Below are positions 16,664-24,294 of a stretch of DNA of 47,596 bases, piece after piece (the first letter of the stretch is position 1; each line of letters opens with the position of its first letter). The stretch lies in the NCBI GenBank assembly GCA_003244205.1, contig QHBW01000038.1, positions 1-47,596 on the forward strand, given 5' to 3'. The notes under the pieces were generated by a model that saw only the letters and a list, made by a program, of their open reading frames with translations, had not been told where the DNA came from and searched no databases. This stretch comes from Solirubrobacterales bacterium. GTDB taxonomy: Bacteria > Actinomycetota > Thermoleophilia > Solirubrobacterales > Solirubrobacteraceae. A program made the position numbers and the translations under genes.

Positions 16664-17452
16664 CTACAGCTCGACGGGCTCGGCCGGCGCCCGGACGGGA
16701 GTCGGGGAGTGCGGCGCGGCCGAGCGCGTCTGGGCGTCGGCTCCGTCCGGCCCACCCAGCGAGACGCCCTCGACGCGTGCGGCGAGCTTGCGCCGCAGGC
16801 TGCGCAACTGCATCGAGGCGGCCTTCGAGGCCATCTCGTACTTCCACAGCGTCGTCCACAGCAGCGCCATGCCCGCGAGCGCGATCACGAACGTCAGCTC
16901 CATCGCCCCCGGCAGGCTCCCGGTCGCGCCCAGCAGCCGCGGATGCACGAGCGGCGTCGCCATCCGCACGGCGAGGAAGTTGAGCGGTACGAAGGCACCC
17001 GCAACGACCGCGAACACCGCGGCGTAGCGCGCCTGACGCTCGGGATCCTCGATCGCGAAGCGCAGCGGCTGATAGCAGGCGTAGAGCAGGAAGACGATCA
17101 AGAAGGAGACGAGCGTGGGCTCGCTCCAGACCCACCAGTGACCCCAAGAAGCACGTGCCCAGATTGACCCGGTGACGAGCGCGCCGACCGCGAAGATCAG
17201 GGACAGGTGAATGGCGACGTAGGAGCGCATGTCCCAGCGCCTGTCACCGCTGCGCAGGTAGCCGATCGCCATCAGCGCTCCGGCGATGAACCCACCGAGC
17301 GCGACGATCGCCAGCGGCACGTGGAGATAGAAGATCTTCTGCACGAACCCCTGGTCGGCGTCATTGGGCGCGTAGAAGAAGGCGAGCGCGTACGCCGCCG
17401 ACAGTGTCGCCACGGTGGCCAGCGAGAGTGGCTTGAGTGCCTTGCCGTACAT
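16664..17452 (-). CDS. ccmC: Heme exporter / cytochrome c maturation protein CcmC
   Basis: A 262-residue membrane protein with six hydrophobic segments and the heme-handling signature WGHWWVWSEPTL of the CcmC/CcmF/CcsA family, flanked by His residues in FYLHVPLAIV and HLSLIFAVG. It loads heme onto CcmE in system I cytochrome c biogenesis. The C-terminal 45 residues are a non-conserved cytoplasmic tail rich in Ala and Pro. It starts 8 bases after ccmB. Confidence 0.93.
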   Translation of the reverse strand: MYGKALKPLSLATVATLSAAYALAFFYAPNDADQGFVQKIFYLHVPLAIVALGGFIAGALMAIGYLRSGDRRWDMRSYVAIHLSLIFAVGALVTGSIWARASWGHWWVWSEPTLVSFLIVFLLYACYQPLRFAIEDPERQARYAAVFAVVAGAFVPLNFLAVRMATPLVHPRLLGATGSLPGAMELTFVIALAGMALLWTTLWKYEMASKAASMQLRSLRRKLAARVEGVSLGGPDGADAQTRSAAPHSPTPVRAPAEPVEL

Positions 17453-17460
17453 GCGGTGCG

Positions 17461-18132
17461 CTAGTCGTCGAGGAGGTAATCGAAGACCGCGTAGGCGACC
17501 AGCGCGAACACGAGATCATAGAGCCCGAGCAGCCCCAGCCAGCGGCCTGGAAGCGCACCGGGGCCGCCGGCCTGCAGCAGCGGCGCGCTCGCGCGTGCCG
17601 CTCCCAGCGCCACCGGCACGAGCAGCGGCAGCCCCATCAGCGCGACGATCAGCTCGCGCGCGCGGGTCTGAACGGCCAGCGCCGAGGCAAGCGTGCCGAC
17701 GACCGCGATGCCGATGTCGGCGAGCGCCAGGACCGCCAGCAGGCCGGGCAGTGCCGGCAGCAGCGCGGGCCCCAGCAGCAGGATCGCGAACCCTGGGATC
17801 GCCACCACTTCGACGATCGCCAGGAAGGCGAGCAGCGACAGCGACTTCGCCGCCAGCAGCGCGCTGGCATCGACGGGGGCCAGCCGGATGGCGTCAAATC
17901 CCTCTTCGTCGCGCTCGGCGACGAACAGCCGCCCAACGCCGAGCAGCGAGGCCAGCAGCAGGGTGACCCACAGCAGACCCGCCGCGAGATCGCCGTCGAC
18001 GCTCGAGCGGTTGATCCCGAAGTGAAAGAGGACGAACGCCGAGAGCGAGAAGAGCGCCATCGCGGGGACCGACTCGCGCTTGCGCAGCTCGAGCAGCAGA
18101 TCCTTGCGCACCAGCGTGGAGACAGCGCTCAT
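17461..18132 (-). CDS. ccmB: Heme exporter ABC permease CcmB
   Basis: A 223-residue polytopic membrane protein with about six helices. LVRKDLLLELRKRESVPAM at the N-terminus and ERDEEGFDAIRLAPVDASALLAAK are typical of CcmB, and the length is normal. It pairs with CcmA and CcmC in the ABC-type complex that releases heme-loaded CcmE. Its ATG lies in a 4-bp overlap with the end of ccmA. Confidence 0.92.
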   Translation of the reverse strand: MSAVSTLVRKDLLLELRKRESVPAMALFSLSAFVLFHFGINRSSVDGDLAAGLLWVTLLLASLLGVGRLFVAERDEEGFDAIRLAPVDASALLAAKSLSLLAFLAIVEVVAIPGFAILLLGPALLPALPGLLAVLALADIGIAVVGTLASALAVQTRARELIVALMGLPLLVPVALGAARASAPLLQAGGPGALPGRWLGLLGLYDLVFALVAYAVFDYLLDD

Positions 18133-18845
18133 CGGTAGAGCCCCTCGATCTGCTCGGCGCTGATCGCGTCCGCGGGGCCCAACAGCATGCGCACGCCGGC
18201 ACGCAGGCCGAGGACCAGCTGCGCGTCCGCAATCGCCGCCCCCGGGTCGTGGCTGACCGCGACGCGGGTGCGCGGGGCGCTGTCAACTCGGCGCGCGGAG
18301 CCCGGACCGATCAGCGGCTCGGCAGCGTCCGCCGCCGCTGGGTCGAGGTGGGCGAGCGGCTCGTCCAGCAGCAGTAACTCAGGGTCGTGCAGGACAGCGC
18401 GGCAGACCGCCACGCGCTGCACCATGCCCCGCGACAGCGCGCGCAGCGGCTCATCCGCGCGTGTGTCCATGCCCACCTGCCCCAGCAGCGCTTCAGCTTG
18501 CGCCGGGTCCACGCGATGAAGCCCGGCGTGGAAGCGCAGGTTCTCGCGCGCCGAGAGATCGCGGTAGAGCAGCGGCTCGTTGCCGAGCAGGCCTACCCGT
18601 CCTCGCAGCAGCGGCGCCTCGCGCGGGAGGTCGAGGCCGAGCACACGGGCGCGCCCGTCGTGCGGTCGCAGCAGCCCGGCGAGGATGCGCAGCAGCGTCG
18701 TCTTGCCGGCGCCGTTTGCCCCGAGCACCGCCAACGTCGCGCCTGCGGGCAGCTTCAGCGAGAGATCGCGCAGCGCCGTGCGCTCGCCGTAGCGGCGCCC
18801 GAGGCCGCTGAGCTCGATCGCGGGGACCGTCTCGGCGGCGCTCAA
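18129..18845 (-). CDS. ccmA: Heme exporter ABC ATPase CcmA
   Basis: A 238-residue ABC ATPase. Walker A is GANGAGKTT, the signature motif is LSRGMVQR, Walker B is LLLLDEP and the switch His is in VAVSHDP. The order ccmA-ccmB-ccmC-ccmD supports the Ccm assignment over other ABC ATPases. TTG start in a TTGA overlap with the end of the upstream mogA-like gene, a chain of coupled genes. The region between Walker B and the switch His is shorter and less conserved than usual. Confidence 0.9.
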   Translation of the reverse strand: MSAAETVPAIELSGLGRRYGERTALRDLSLKLPAGATLAVLGANGAGKTTLLRILAGLLRPHDGRARVLGLDLPREAPLLRGRVGLLGNEPLLYRDLSARENLRFHAGLHRVDPAQAEALLGQVGMDTRADEPLRALSRGMVQRVAVCRAVLHDPELLLLDEPLAHLDPAAADAAEPLIGPGSARRVDSAPRTRVAVSHDPGAAIADAQLVLGLRAGVRMLLGPADAISAEQIEGLYR

Positions 18846-19345
18846 GCGCCGTGGCCCTGTCGATGTCCGCGGCCCGATCGCGGCTCGCGCGCGAGCGTCT
18901 CGACGACGTGAGCGAGCGTTGGCGCGAGCACCCCGAAGAGCTGATCGATGGCGCGCGGGCTGCCGGGGAAGTTGACGATCAGGCTGCGCCCCGCAACCCC
19001 CGAGACACCGCGGGAGAGCAGTCCCATCGGCGTGTGGCGCAGCGCCTCGGCGCGCAGTGCTTCGGCGAAACCCGGGGCGTCGCGCTCGATCACCGCGCGC
19101 GTGGCCTCGGGTGTGACGTCGTCGGGCGTGAGGCCTGTGCCTCCCGTAGTGAGGATCAGCGGGACGCCAGCGGCCACCTGGGCGCGCAACGCCGACTCGA
19201 TCCGGTCACGGTCGTCGGGCACTACCTCCTTGGCGACCACTTCCGCGCCGGCTGCGCGCGCCGCCTCGGCCAACAGCGGACCCGAGCGGTCCTCGGCCTC
19301 GCTGCGCGACACCGAGGTGGAGATCGTCAGGATCGCGGCCCGCAC
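18842..19345 (-). CDS. MoaB/MogA-family molybdopterin adenylyltransferase-like protein
   Basis: A 167-residue protein of the MogA/MoaB fold, which adenylates molybdopterin before metal insertion. ILTISTSVSRSEAEDRSGPLL, LILTTGGTGLTPDDVTPEATRAV and the TPMGLLSRGVSGV loop are visible; GGTG is the pterin-binding turn. Start chosen at GTG 19345, where it overlaps the RDD remnant stop in TAGTG; frames opening further upstream would be Arg-rich and antisense-like. Together with moaC it puts molybdenum cofactor genes into the tetrapyrrole operon. Confidence 0.88.
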   Translation of the reverse strand: MRAAILTISTSVSRSEAEDRSGPLLAEAARAAGAEVVAKEVVPDDRDRIESALRAQVAAGVPLILTTGGTGLTPDDVTPEATRAVIERDAPGFAEALRAEALRHTPMGLLSRGVSGVAGRSLIVNFPGSPRAIDQLFGVLAPTLAHVVETLAREPRSGRGHRQGHGA

Positions 19346-19521
19346 TAGCGGCGGATCACGGTGGTGCCGGCGAGCAGGTCGCCGAGGCGCTGCTGGCGAG
19401 TGCCCGTGCTGAGCAGCACGACCAGGCCGACGAGGTAGAGAACTGGGAGGAAGTCGACGAGCCGCATGAGTGTGCGCACGGTGACGGCGTTGCCGCCCGG
19501 ACGCGTCCACCGACCGGGACC
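19345..19521 (-). pseudogene. C-terminal remnant of an RDD-family membrane protein
   Basis: Directly after the moaC stop and in the same frame, 58 codons encode RTLMRLVDFLPVLYLVGLV and RQQRLGDLLAGTTVIRR, the C-terminal helix and ending of RDD-family proteins. The first two helices and the Arg-Asp-Asp region are missing. A GTG (VRTLMR) could start a 43-residue product but no ribosome site is visible. Its TAG overlaps the mogA GTG, so its translation may now only serve to couple the flanking genes. Confidence 0.65.
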
Positions 19522-19998
19522 CTATTCGTCGCGTCGCCAGTCGGCGCGTCCACCCTGCTTCTCGAGCAGCACGATGTCGCCGATCTCGATCCCTCTATCG
19601 ATCCCCTTGACCATGTCGTAGACAGTCAGGGCGGCGACCGCCACGGCGGTCAGCGCCTCCATCTCCACGCCGGTGCGCGCCGTGGCGCGTGCCTCGGCGA
19701 CGAGGCGCACCTCGCCGGCGTCGGCATCGACTTCGGCTTCGACGCCGACGAAGTCCAGCGCCAGCGGATGACACAGCGGGATCAGCTCGCCGGTGCGCTT
19801 GGCAGCCTGCACCCCGGCGATCCGCGCGGGGCCGATGACGTCACCCTTGGGACCGTCCCTCGCTGCGACGACGGCGGCGGTCGCCGCGCTCATCCGGACG
19901 GTCGCCGCAGCGACGGCGCGGCGCGCGGTCACGGGCTTGGAACCCACGTCCACCATGCGCGCGCGACCGTCCGCATCGAGGTGGCTGAGCGAGCCCAT
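19522..19998 (-). CDS. moaC: Cyclic pyranopterin monophosphate synthase
   Basis: A 158-residue enzyme that forms cyclic pyranopterin phosphate in molybdenum cofactor synthesis. LSHLDADGRARMVDVGSKPVT, the active-site LIPLCHPL and TGVEMEALTAV followed by LTVYDMVKGID are all present. Starts 13 bases after the sirC stop. The C-terminal KQGGRADWRRDE tail is short and charged. Confidence 0.95.
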   Translation of the reverse strand: MGSLSHLDADGRARMVDVGSKPVTARRAVAAATVRMSAATAAVVAARDGPKGDVIGPARIAGVQAAKRTGELIPLCHPLALDFVGVEAEVDADAGEVRLVAEARATARTGVEMEALTAVAVAALTVYDMVKGIDRGIEIGDIVLLEKQGGRADWRRDE

Positions 19999-20011
19999 CG
20001 AGATGGCGGCG

Positions 20012-20767
20012 CTAGGCCGCGGCGCCCGCGCCGCTGTGCTGATGGCGGCGCTGGGCCGCGGCGATCACTTCGCGCACGCCGACGACGTCGCCGGCGCGCA
20101 GCAGCGCGATCGGGTCGGGCTCTCCGTTGACGATCGATTCGAAGAAAGCACGACGCTCCTGATAGCTCGGCAGCGTGCCCTTGGCCCACCCGCGCACGTC
20201 GTTGAGCAGCACCGCCAGGCGCGCGTACTCCTCGCCGAAGAGCTCGGCGACCTCGCGCTTCATGCGCTTGGCCAGCGCTGGCGAGGCCCCGGCCGTCGAG
20301 ATCGCGATCGCCAGCGGCCCCTGGCGCACGATCGCCGGCAGAATGAAGGAGCAAAGTGGAGGGACATCGACGACGTTGACGAGCATCGCCCGACGCTCAG
20401 CGTCCTCCCAGACGCGGATGTTGAGCTCGGAGTCGTCGGTTGCGGCGATCACGAGCAGCGCCGCGTCGAGGTCCTCGGGGCGGTACTCGCGCGCTTGCCA
20501 GGCGATCGATCCCTCGCGCGCGTGCTCCTGCAGCTCGGGCACCGCGCTCGGAGCGATCAGCTCGACGCGGGCGTCGCAGGCCAGCAGGCCCTCGACCTTC
20601 TCCAGCCCGACCTCGCCGCCGCCGACGACGACGCAGCGGCTGCGTGAAAGTCGCAGGCACGCGATGTAGAAGGGTGTCTCCAGCATGCCGGCGACGCAGC
20701 TCTGGTCGCAGATGCCGCGGCGCAGCTGGCACACGCACTCCTTGCCGGCGTAGGCCTGTGCGGGCAT
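20012..20767 (-). CDS. Precorrin-2 dehydrogenase (SirC/Met8/CysG N-terminal type) with Cys-rich N-terminus
   Basis: A 251-residue NAD-dependent enzyme that oxidises precorrin-2 to sirohydrochlorin. [18 protein letters not shown] is the Rossmann motif, and [17 protein letters not shown] is the conserved domain-2 segment. Family members normally begin near Met28 here ([11 protein letters not shown]). The extra 27 residues contain Cys11, Cys13, Cys20 and Cys24 (CxCx6CxxxC). A TACCCT box sits 6 bases before the ATG at 20767, which supports the long, leaderless start; ATG 20686 is the alternative. It is the first gene of the operon down to 12640. Confidence 0.85.
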   Translation of the reverse strand: MPAQAYAGKECVCQLRRGICDQSCVAGMLETPFYIACLRLSRSRCVVVGGGEVGLEKVEGLLACDARVELIAPSAVPELQEHAREGSIAWQAREYRPEDLDAALLVIAATDDSELNIRVWEDAERRAMLVNVVDVPPLCSFILPAIVRQGPLAIAISTAGASPALAKRMKREVAELFGEEYARLAVLLNDVRGWAKGTLPSYQERRAFFESIVNGEPDPIALLRAGDVVGVREVIAAAQRRHQHSGAGAAA

Positions 20768-20773
20768 GCTGAA

Positions 20774-20779
20774 AGGGTA
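20774..20779 (-). promoter_or_regulatory. -10 box of the sirC-to-cobA/hemD operon
   Basis: TACCCT on the minus strand is 6 bases before the ATG at 20767, matching the leaderless spacing seen elsewhere in the window. No clear -35 box is present. Only 20 bases separate the ATG from the R2-like gene's stop at 20788, so the box lies in that gap. Confidence 0.45.
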
Positions 20780-20787
20780 GTCGCGAG

Positions 20788-22071
20788 CTACGCGCGCGCG
20801 GCGAAAATCTTCGGCAGCTGTGCCAGTACGCGCAGGCTCCCGCGCGGGCGCAGGCGGCCGGTCAGCATCAGCTTCGGCGGCGTCACGCGGCCGCCGAGCA
20901 CGTCGACCCAGTCCTCAAAGCGCACGCGCAGCGTCAGCTTGGCGTCGGGCGCGGTGCCCGCTTCGGCGCGCGTGGAGCCGTTGTCGATGCGCACGTGCCA
21001 CGGCTGGTCGAGGTCGGTGAAGTCCCACTGCAGCGTCAGCGGCTCCGACAGCTTGTAGCGAGGATCGACGCCGCGGCGCACCGTGTCCATCACGAGCGCC
21101 ACCGTCTCGGGGTCGCGCGCCGGCGGACCGAGCTTCTCGCCGATGACCCCCGCCTTCAGCAGCGCGATACCGCGCTCGGCGCGCTCCTCGGGTGGGAGGT
21201 CGACAGGGACCGGCGCCGGCCCGGGGAGCTCGTCCAACGCCATCCCGGCCATGCGCAGCTTCGCCTCCTGTGAGAGCACGCCCGCGACGAAGAGCTCCTT
21301 CATCGTCCATCCGAAGACCGTGATGTAGCGCTCGTCCCAGTTCGGTGGCACGAGCACCGCCGTCGACCACGGGATGACCTCGCGCAGCGTGTCGGCGACG
21401 GCGTCGCGGCAACGCGGATCTGCGGCGCCGAGGTCGGAGAGCAGCTTGACGCCGAAGCCGATGTGTCGCTGCTCGTCGGCCGAGACGTTCTCGATCCCCG
21501 CGCGGAAGCCCGGCAGCAGGTCTCGCTGCTCGAGGTAGCTCGCGATGAAGTGCTGCCCGGGCTGGGCCATCGTCGCCTCGATGATGATGTGGTAGAGGCA
21601 GACGGCCGCGGCTAGCTTGGGCGCGGAGCGGTCGCCGCGCAGCTCGTCGGCCATCGTGTCGAGGCGGTCGAAGACCTTGCTGAACCCCCACGTGAGCTGC
21701 GGGCGGATCGCCGCGAGCGCCCCGCCGATGGACCCGTCTCCGAGCCCGCAGACCTCGTGCATGAAGCGCTTGAAGAAGACCGCGTGGCGCGCCTCGTCGA
21801 CCTGCTGGGTGGCGAGGAAGTACTTCTGCTCCTCCAGCGGCGCGGCGTCGATGTAGGGAGACAGGTTGTCGGCGACCGCGTCCTCGCCCCAGAAGAACAG
21901 CGCGTAGTTCCAGATCGCCGCCGTGCGCTCGAAGTCCGTCAGCTCCTCGCGCCACTGGCGCGCGTCCTCGGTGAAGTCGATCTCGCTCGCGCGCCAGTTC
22001 CCCCGCTCCCAGCGCGCGTAGAGGTCGCCGTAGCCGATCTGCTCCATCGCCATCGGGGCCGTCGTCGTCAT
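20788..22071 (-). CDS. Ferritin-like R2-type diiron protein fused to an SCP2 lipid-binding domain
   Basis: A 427-residue protein. The first 280 residues form a ferritin-like four-helix unit with a full set of carboxylate/His ligands: Glu63 (WGEDAVADN), Glu93 and His96 ([10 protein letters not shown]), Glu165 (IIEATMA), Glu200 and His203 (DEQRHIGFG). This is the ribonucleotide reductase small-subunit/R2lox pattern, although it is clearly not a standard NrdB. The last 90 or so residues ([15 protein letters not shown], then [17 protein letters not shown]) resemble an SCP2 sterol/lipid-carrier domain. A diiron or Mn/Fe oxygenase acting on a hydrophobic substrate is a reasonable inference. A TAGGCT box, overlapping the upstream stop codon, lies 9 bases before the ATG. 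Confidence 0.8.
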   Translation of the reverse strand: MTTTAPMAMEQIGYGDLYARWERGNWRASEIDFTEDARQWREELTDFERTAAIWNYALFFWGEDAVADNLSPYIDAAPLEEQKYFLATQQVDEARHAVFFKRFMHEVCGLGDGSIGGALAAIRPQLTWGFSKVFDRLDTMADELRGDRSAPKLAAAVCLYHIIIEATMAQPGQHFIASYLEQRDLLPGFRAGIENVSADEQRHIGFGVKLLSDLGAADPRCRDAVADTLREVIPWSTAVLVPPNWDERYITVFGWTMKELFVAGVLSQEAKLRMAGMALDELPGPAPVPVDLPPEERAERGIALLKAGVIGEKLGPPARDPETVALVMDTVRRGVDPRYKLSEPLTLQWDFTDLDQPWHVRIDNGSTRAEAGTAPDAKLTLRVRFEDWVDVLGGRVTPPKLMLTGRLRPRGSLRVLAQLPKIFAARA

Positions 22072-22083
22072 TGCGTGCTCAGC

Positions 22084-23595
22084 CTAACGGCCACGCGATC
22101 TCAGGGCGCGCCGCGCCGCTCGCATCAGCGGGCTGCGATCGTTCACCGCGATGCGCGTGCGCTCGGACTCGCGGCCGTACAGCAGCCTGGCCACGGCGCG
22201 GGCTCCCGGACCGACGGTGTCCGCATACGGGTACCAGCGCGCGTCGCGCCCGACGCCGACGCCGAGCGGGCGCCGCCGCACGCCGGCGTTCAGCGCGAGC
22301 GTGAGCGCCGCGGGGTCGAGCGAGGGGTCATGCGCGTTGATCCAGACGCTGCCGGTGGGCACGTCGGCAGCGACACGTGCCGCTTTCGCAACGTCGCCCG
22401 CCCACACCGACAGCGCGCTCCACGGACCGCCGGCCGCGGCCTCGGCGAGCGCGTCGGCCTCGCTTGGCAGGATCGTGACCGCGACCGCCGGCCCGGGGAC
22501 GCTTCGCTCGATGTCTGAGCCGCTGAGGACGACCGGCGCGCAGAAAGCACCGCCGAGGCCGGTCACCTCGACTGCGCCGCCGCAGTGCCGCGTAGCCCCC
22601 GCCTGCAGCGCCGCGTCGAGCTCCGCCTGCAGCGACCCGAGGGCCTCGCGGTCCGCCAGTGGTCCCACCTCGGTGTCCCAGCGCTGGGGATCGCCGATGC
22701 GCAGCTGCGTGGCTCGCCAAGCCAAGCCCTCGACGAAACGCTCGCCGAGCTTGCTGGCGAGGAACACTCGCCGGATCGCGAACGGCCCCTGACCGGCGTG
22801 GGCGAACGCCCCCCAGCTCGCCGCCGCCAAGGCGAGGTCCACGTCGGCGTCGTCGAGCACTAGCATCGCCGCTCCCGCCCGTGGAGCGGCGGCGTCGGCG
22901 GCGCCGCGGTGCCCGCCGGTCAGCGGAGCAGGCCCGAGCAGTCGATCGGCGCCGGCGGCCGCGAGCGTCGAGGCACCCGGGTCGAAGCCCTGGACGACGC
23001 GGATTAGACCCTCGGGCACGCCAGCGCGCGACATCGTCTGTCCGAACCAGTCGCCGACGAGGGCGCAGCGCGGTGAGGGCGCCAGCACGACGCCGGCGCC
23101 GGCGATCAGTGCTGCGCCGGCACGTTCTGCGGCCGCGCGCCACGGCGAGCCGATGTCCAGCTCTGAGATCACGACGGCGAGTGGCTCCACCGCCAGCGTG
23201 CTTCGCAGCGGCAGCGGCCAGGGAGGATTGCCCCGCACGCGCCGCGACGTCAGCTCGCGCCGTCCCGCGGTCGACATCCAGCGCATCGCCCGCACCGCCG
23301 GGACGACCTCGCCGGTCCAGGCCTCGGTCACGGGGCGCCCCTGCTCGCGGGCGATCAGGTCGCTGGCCTCGGATCCGAGATCCAGCAGCGTGCGCGCGGC
23401 GCGCCGCAGCTGGCGGGCGCGTGCGGGCAGTGGCAGCTGGCGCCAGAGCGTCTGGACGTCGGCCACGTCGCTGACGGCGCGCGCGACGTCGGCGGCGGTG
23501 GATGCGGCGACCGCGCCGATGCGCTCCCCGCTGGCCGGGTTCACGCAGATCAGCTCGCGCGCCTTCCCGGCCTCCACATCAGTCACGCCGCTCAC
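22084..23595 (-). CDS. Aldehyde dehydrogenase-fold protein lacking catalytic Cys and Glu
   Basis: A 503-residue ALDH-superfamily protein. The fold markers are present: NPASGERIGAVAAST, REQGRPVTEAWTGEV, and DTEVGPLADREAL. At the nucleophile position, where active enzymes have GQxC, this protein reads AGQGPFAIRR with Pro271. The general-base segment ELGGK is replaced by APRAGAA, so the Glu is also gone. It is therefore a likely pseudoenzyme, or uses the fold for binding. The start at GTG 23595 is set by GATAAT 7 bases upstream; longer frames overlap the neighbour. It is only 12 bases from the R2/SCP2 gene and probably works with it. Confidence 0.75.
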   Translation of the reverse strand: MSGVTDVEAGKARELICVNPASGERIGAVAASTAADVARAVSDVADVQTLWRQLPLPARARQLRRAARTLLDLGSEASDLIAREQGRPVTEAWTGEVVPAVRAMRWMSTAGRRELTSRRVRGNPPWPLPLRSTLAVEPLAVVISELDIGSPWRAAAERAGAALIAGAGVVLAPSPRCALVGDWFGQTMSRAGVPEGLIRVVQGFDPGASTLAAAGADRLLGPAPLTGGHRGAADAAAPRAGAAMLVLDDADVDLALAAASWGAFAHAGQGPFAIRRVFLASKLGERFVEGLAWRATQLRIGDPQRWDTEVGPLADREALGSLQAELDAALQAGATRHCGGAVEVTGLGGAFCAPVVLSGSDIERSVPGPAVAVTILPSEADALAEAAAGGPWSALSVWAGDVAKAARVAADVPTGSVWINAHDPSLDPAALTLALNAGVRRRPLGVGVGRDARWYPYADTVGPGARAVARLLYGRESERTRIAVNDRSPLMRAARRALRSRGR

Positions 23596-23602
23596 CGACG
23601 CG

Positions 23603-23608
23603 ATTATC
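23603..23608 (-). promoter_or_regulatory. -10 box of the ALDH-like gene
   Basis: GATAAT, one mismatch from consensus, is 7 bases before the GTG at 23595 on the minus strand. It lies between the gene start and the end of the preceding small gene, so the ALDH-like/R2-SCP2 pair has its own promoter. Confidence 0.5.
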
Positions 23609-23620
23609 TCGGTCTGCGCT

Positions 23621-23989
23621 TCAGGCCGCGCGCCGCCGCCGGCGCATGCGCCTCCGGTCGGCCAGTGCTCCGCCGAGCAGCTGCGTGAGCTCGTGACCGA
23701 ACGCCGGGTCGACGCCGACCGCATGTGGCCCGTTACCGTCGATTGAGGCGCTGGCGACGCCGATCACGCGGTCGCGCCCGGCGTCGGCGATCGTGGCGCA
23801 GATCACGATCTGCGTGGTCGGATCGTGGCGCACGATGCGGCGCGCCAACAAGGGATCGGTGACGGGCCCGACGAGCTCCATCATCCGCTCGCGGTCAGCG
23901 CTTTGGGGCAGGCGCAAGCGCACCCGGGTCCCGGACGGGAGCACGTGGGTCTGGGCGAGCAGCGCTCCGGTGTCGATGATTCTTGTCAT
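23621..23989 (-). CDS. Small unrecognised protein, GNAT-like N-terminal pattern
   Basis: A 122-residue product from the ATG at 23989 (MTRIIDTGALLAQ). SGTRVRLRLPQSADRERMMELVG resembles the first strand and helix of a GNAT domain, but the acetyl-CoA binding motif and later strands are absent; the middle has RIVRHDPTTQIVICATI and VIGVASASI, and the end is Arg-rich. I do not recognise a family with certainty. No Shine-Dalgarno is seen directly upstream. A different frame with a strong ribosome site (ATG 24161) runs into it, so the two may be coupled or a frameshifted pair. Confidence 0.55.
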   Translation of the reverse strand: MTRIIDTGALLAQTHVLPSGTRVRLRLPQSADRERMMELVGPVTDPLLARRIVRHDPTTQIVICATIADAGRDRVIGVASASIDGNGPHAVGVDPAFGHELTQLLGGALADRRRMRRRRRAA

Positions 23990-24161
23990 TGGCAGAACAG
24001 ACGTTCGCAGCAGGATGGCCGCAAGATGTAAACGTCCGGCTAAGACGGCAAGCGACCGCGCCAGGGCCCTTCGACGGCGGGCGGATGCCCCCTGCCCGTG
24101 GCGAAGCGATGCGGCGGCCCCCGGGGTGTGCGATCTCCACGGCAATTATTTGGGTCTTCAT
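23895..24161 (-). CDS. Possible 88-residue ORF with an occluded ribosome site
   Basis: ATG at 24161 is preceded by a perfect AGGAGG (24170-24175 on the minus strand) with 8-base spacing, the strongest Shine-Dalgarno in this part of the window. The frame reads MKTQIIAVEIAHPGGRRIAS and continues to 23895, overlapping the next small gene out of frame. The peptide has no recognisable domain and its third-position GC is mixed, so it may be a leader peptide whose translation affects the downstream gene. The start lies within a 12-bp hairpin described separately. Confidence 0.35.
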   Translation of the reverse strand: MKTQIIAVEIAHPGGRRIASPRAGGIRPPSKGPGAVACRLSRTFTSCGHPAANVCSANDKNHRHRSAARPDPRAPVRDPGALAPAPKR

Positions 24162-24171
24162 CGCACACCCC
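24123..24171 (-). promoter_or_regulatory. 12-bp perfect inverted repeat over a Shine-Dalgarno/ATG
   Basis: GGGGTGTGCGAT (24123-24134) and ATCGCACACCCC (24160-24171) are perfectly complementary with a 25-base loop. In the minus-strand RNA the 5' arm holds the last G's of AGGAGGGG and the AU of the ATG at 24161, while the 3' arm lies in codons 10-13. Folding would hide the start site. No U-tract follows, so an ordinary terminator is unlikely. Confidence 0.55.
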
Positions 24172-24189
24172 TCCTCGATCGTACTGCGG

Positions 24190-24290
24190 CCCGACCCCGA
24201 CCCGCGACCGCCCGACCCGCGACCGTCCGACCCGCGCCCGACCCCGACCCGCGACCGCCCGACCCGCGACCGCCCGACCCGCGGTCGCCC
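24190..24290. repeat. Tandem 15-bp repeats (CGACCCGCGACCGCC)
   Basis: About six imperfect copies of CGACCCGCGACCGCC fill the 100 bases after the rarA stop. They have no spacers of distinct sequence and so are not a CRISPR. They would encode Arg/Pro-Asp dipeptides if read, but no ribosome site is present. Slippage-generated intergenic repeats are the simplest reading. Confidence 0.75.
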
Positions 24291-24294
24291 CCGC

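Noticed and set aside
24190-24290. Possible CRISPR array
   Set aside because: The units are contiguous 15-mers without unique spacers and no cas gene is nearby.
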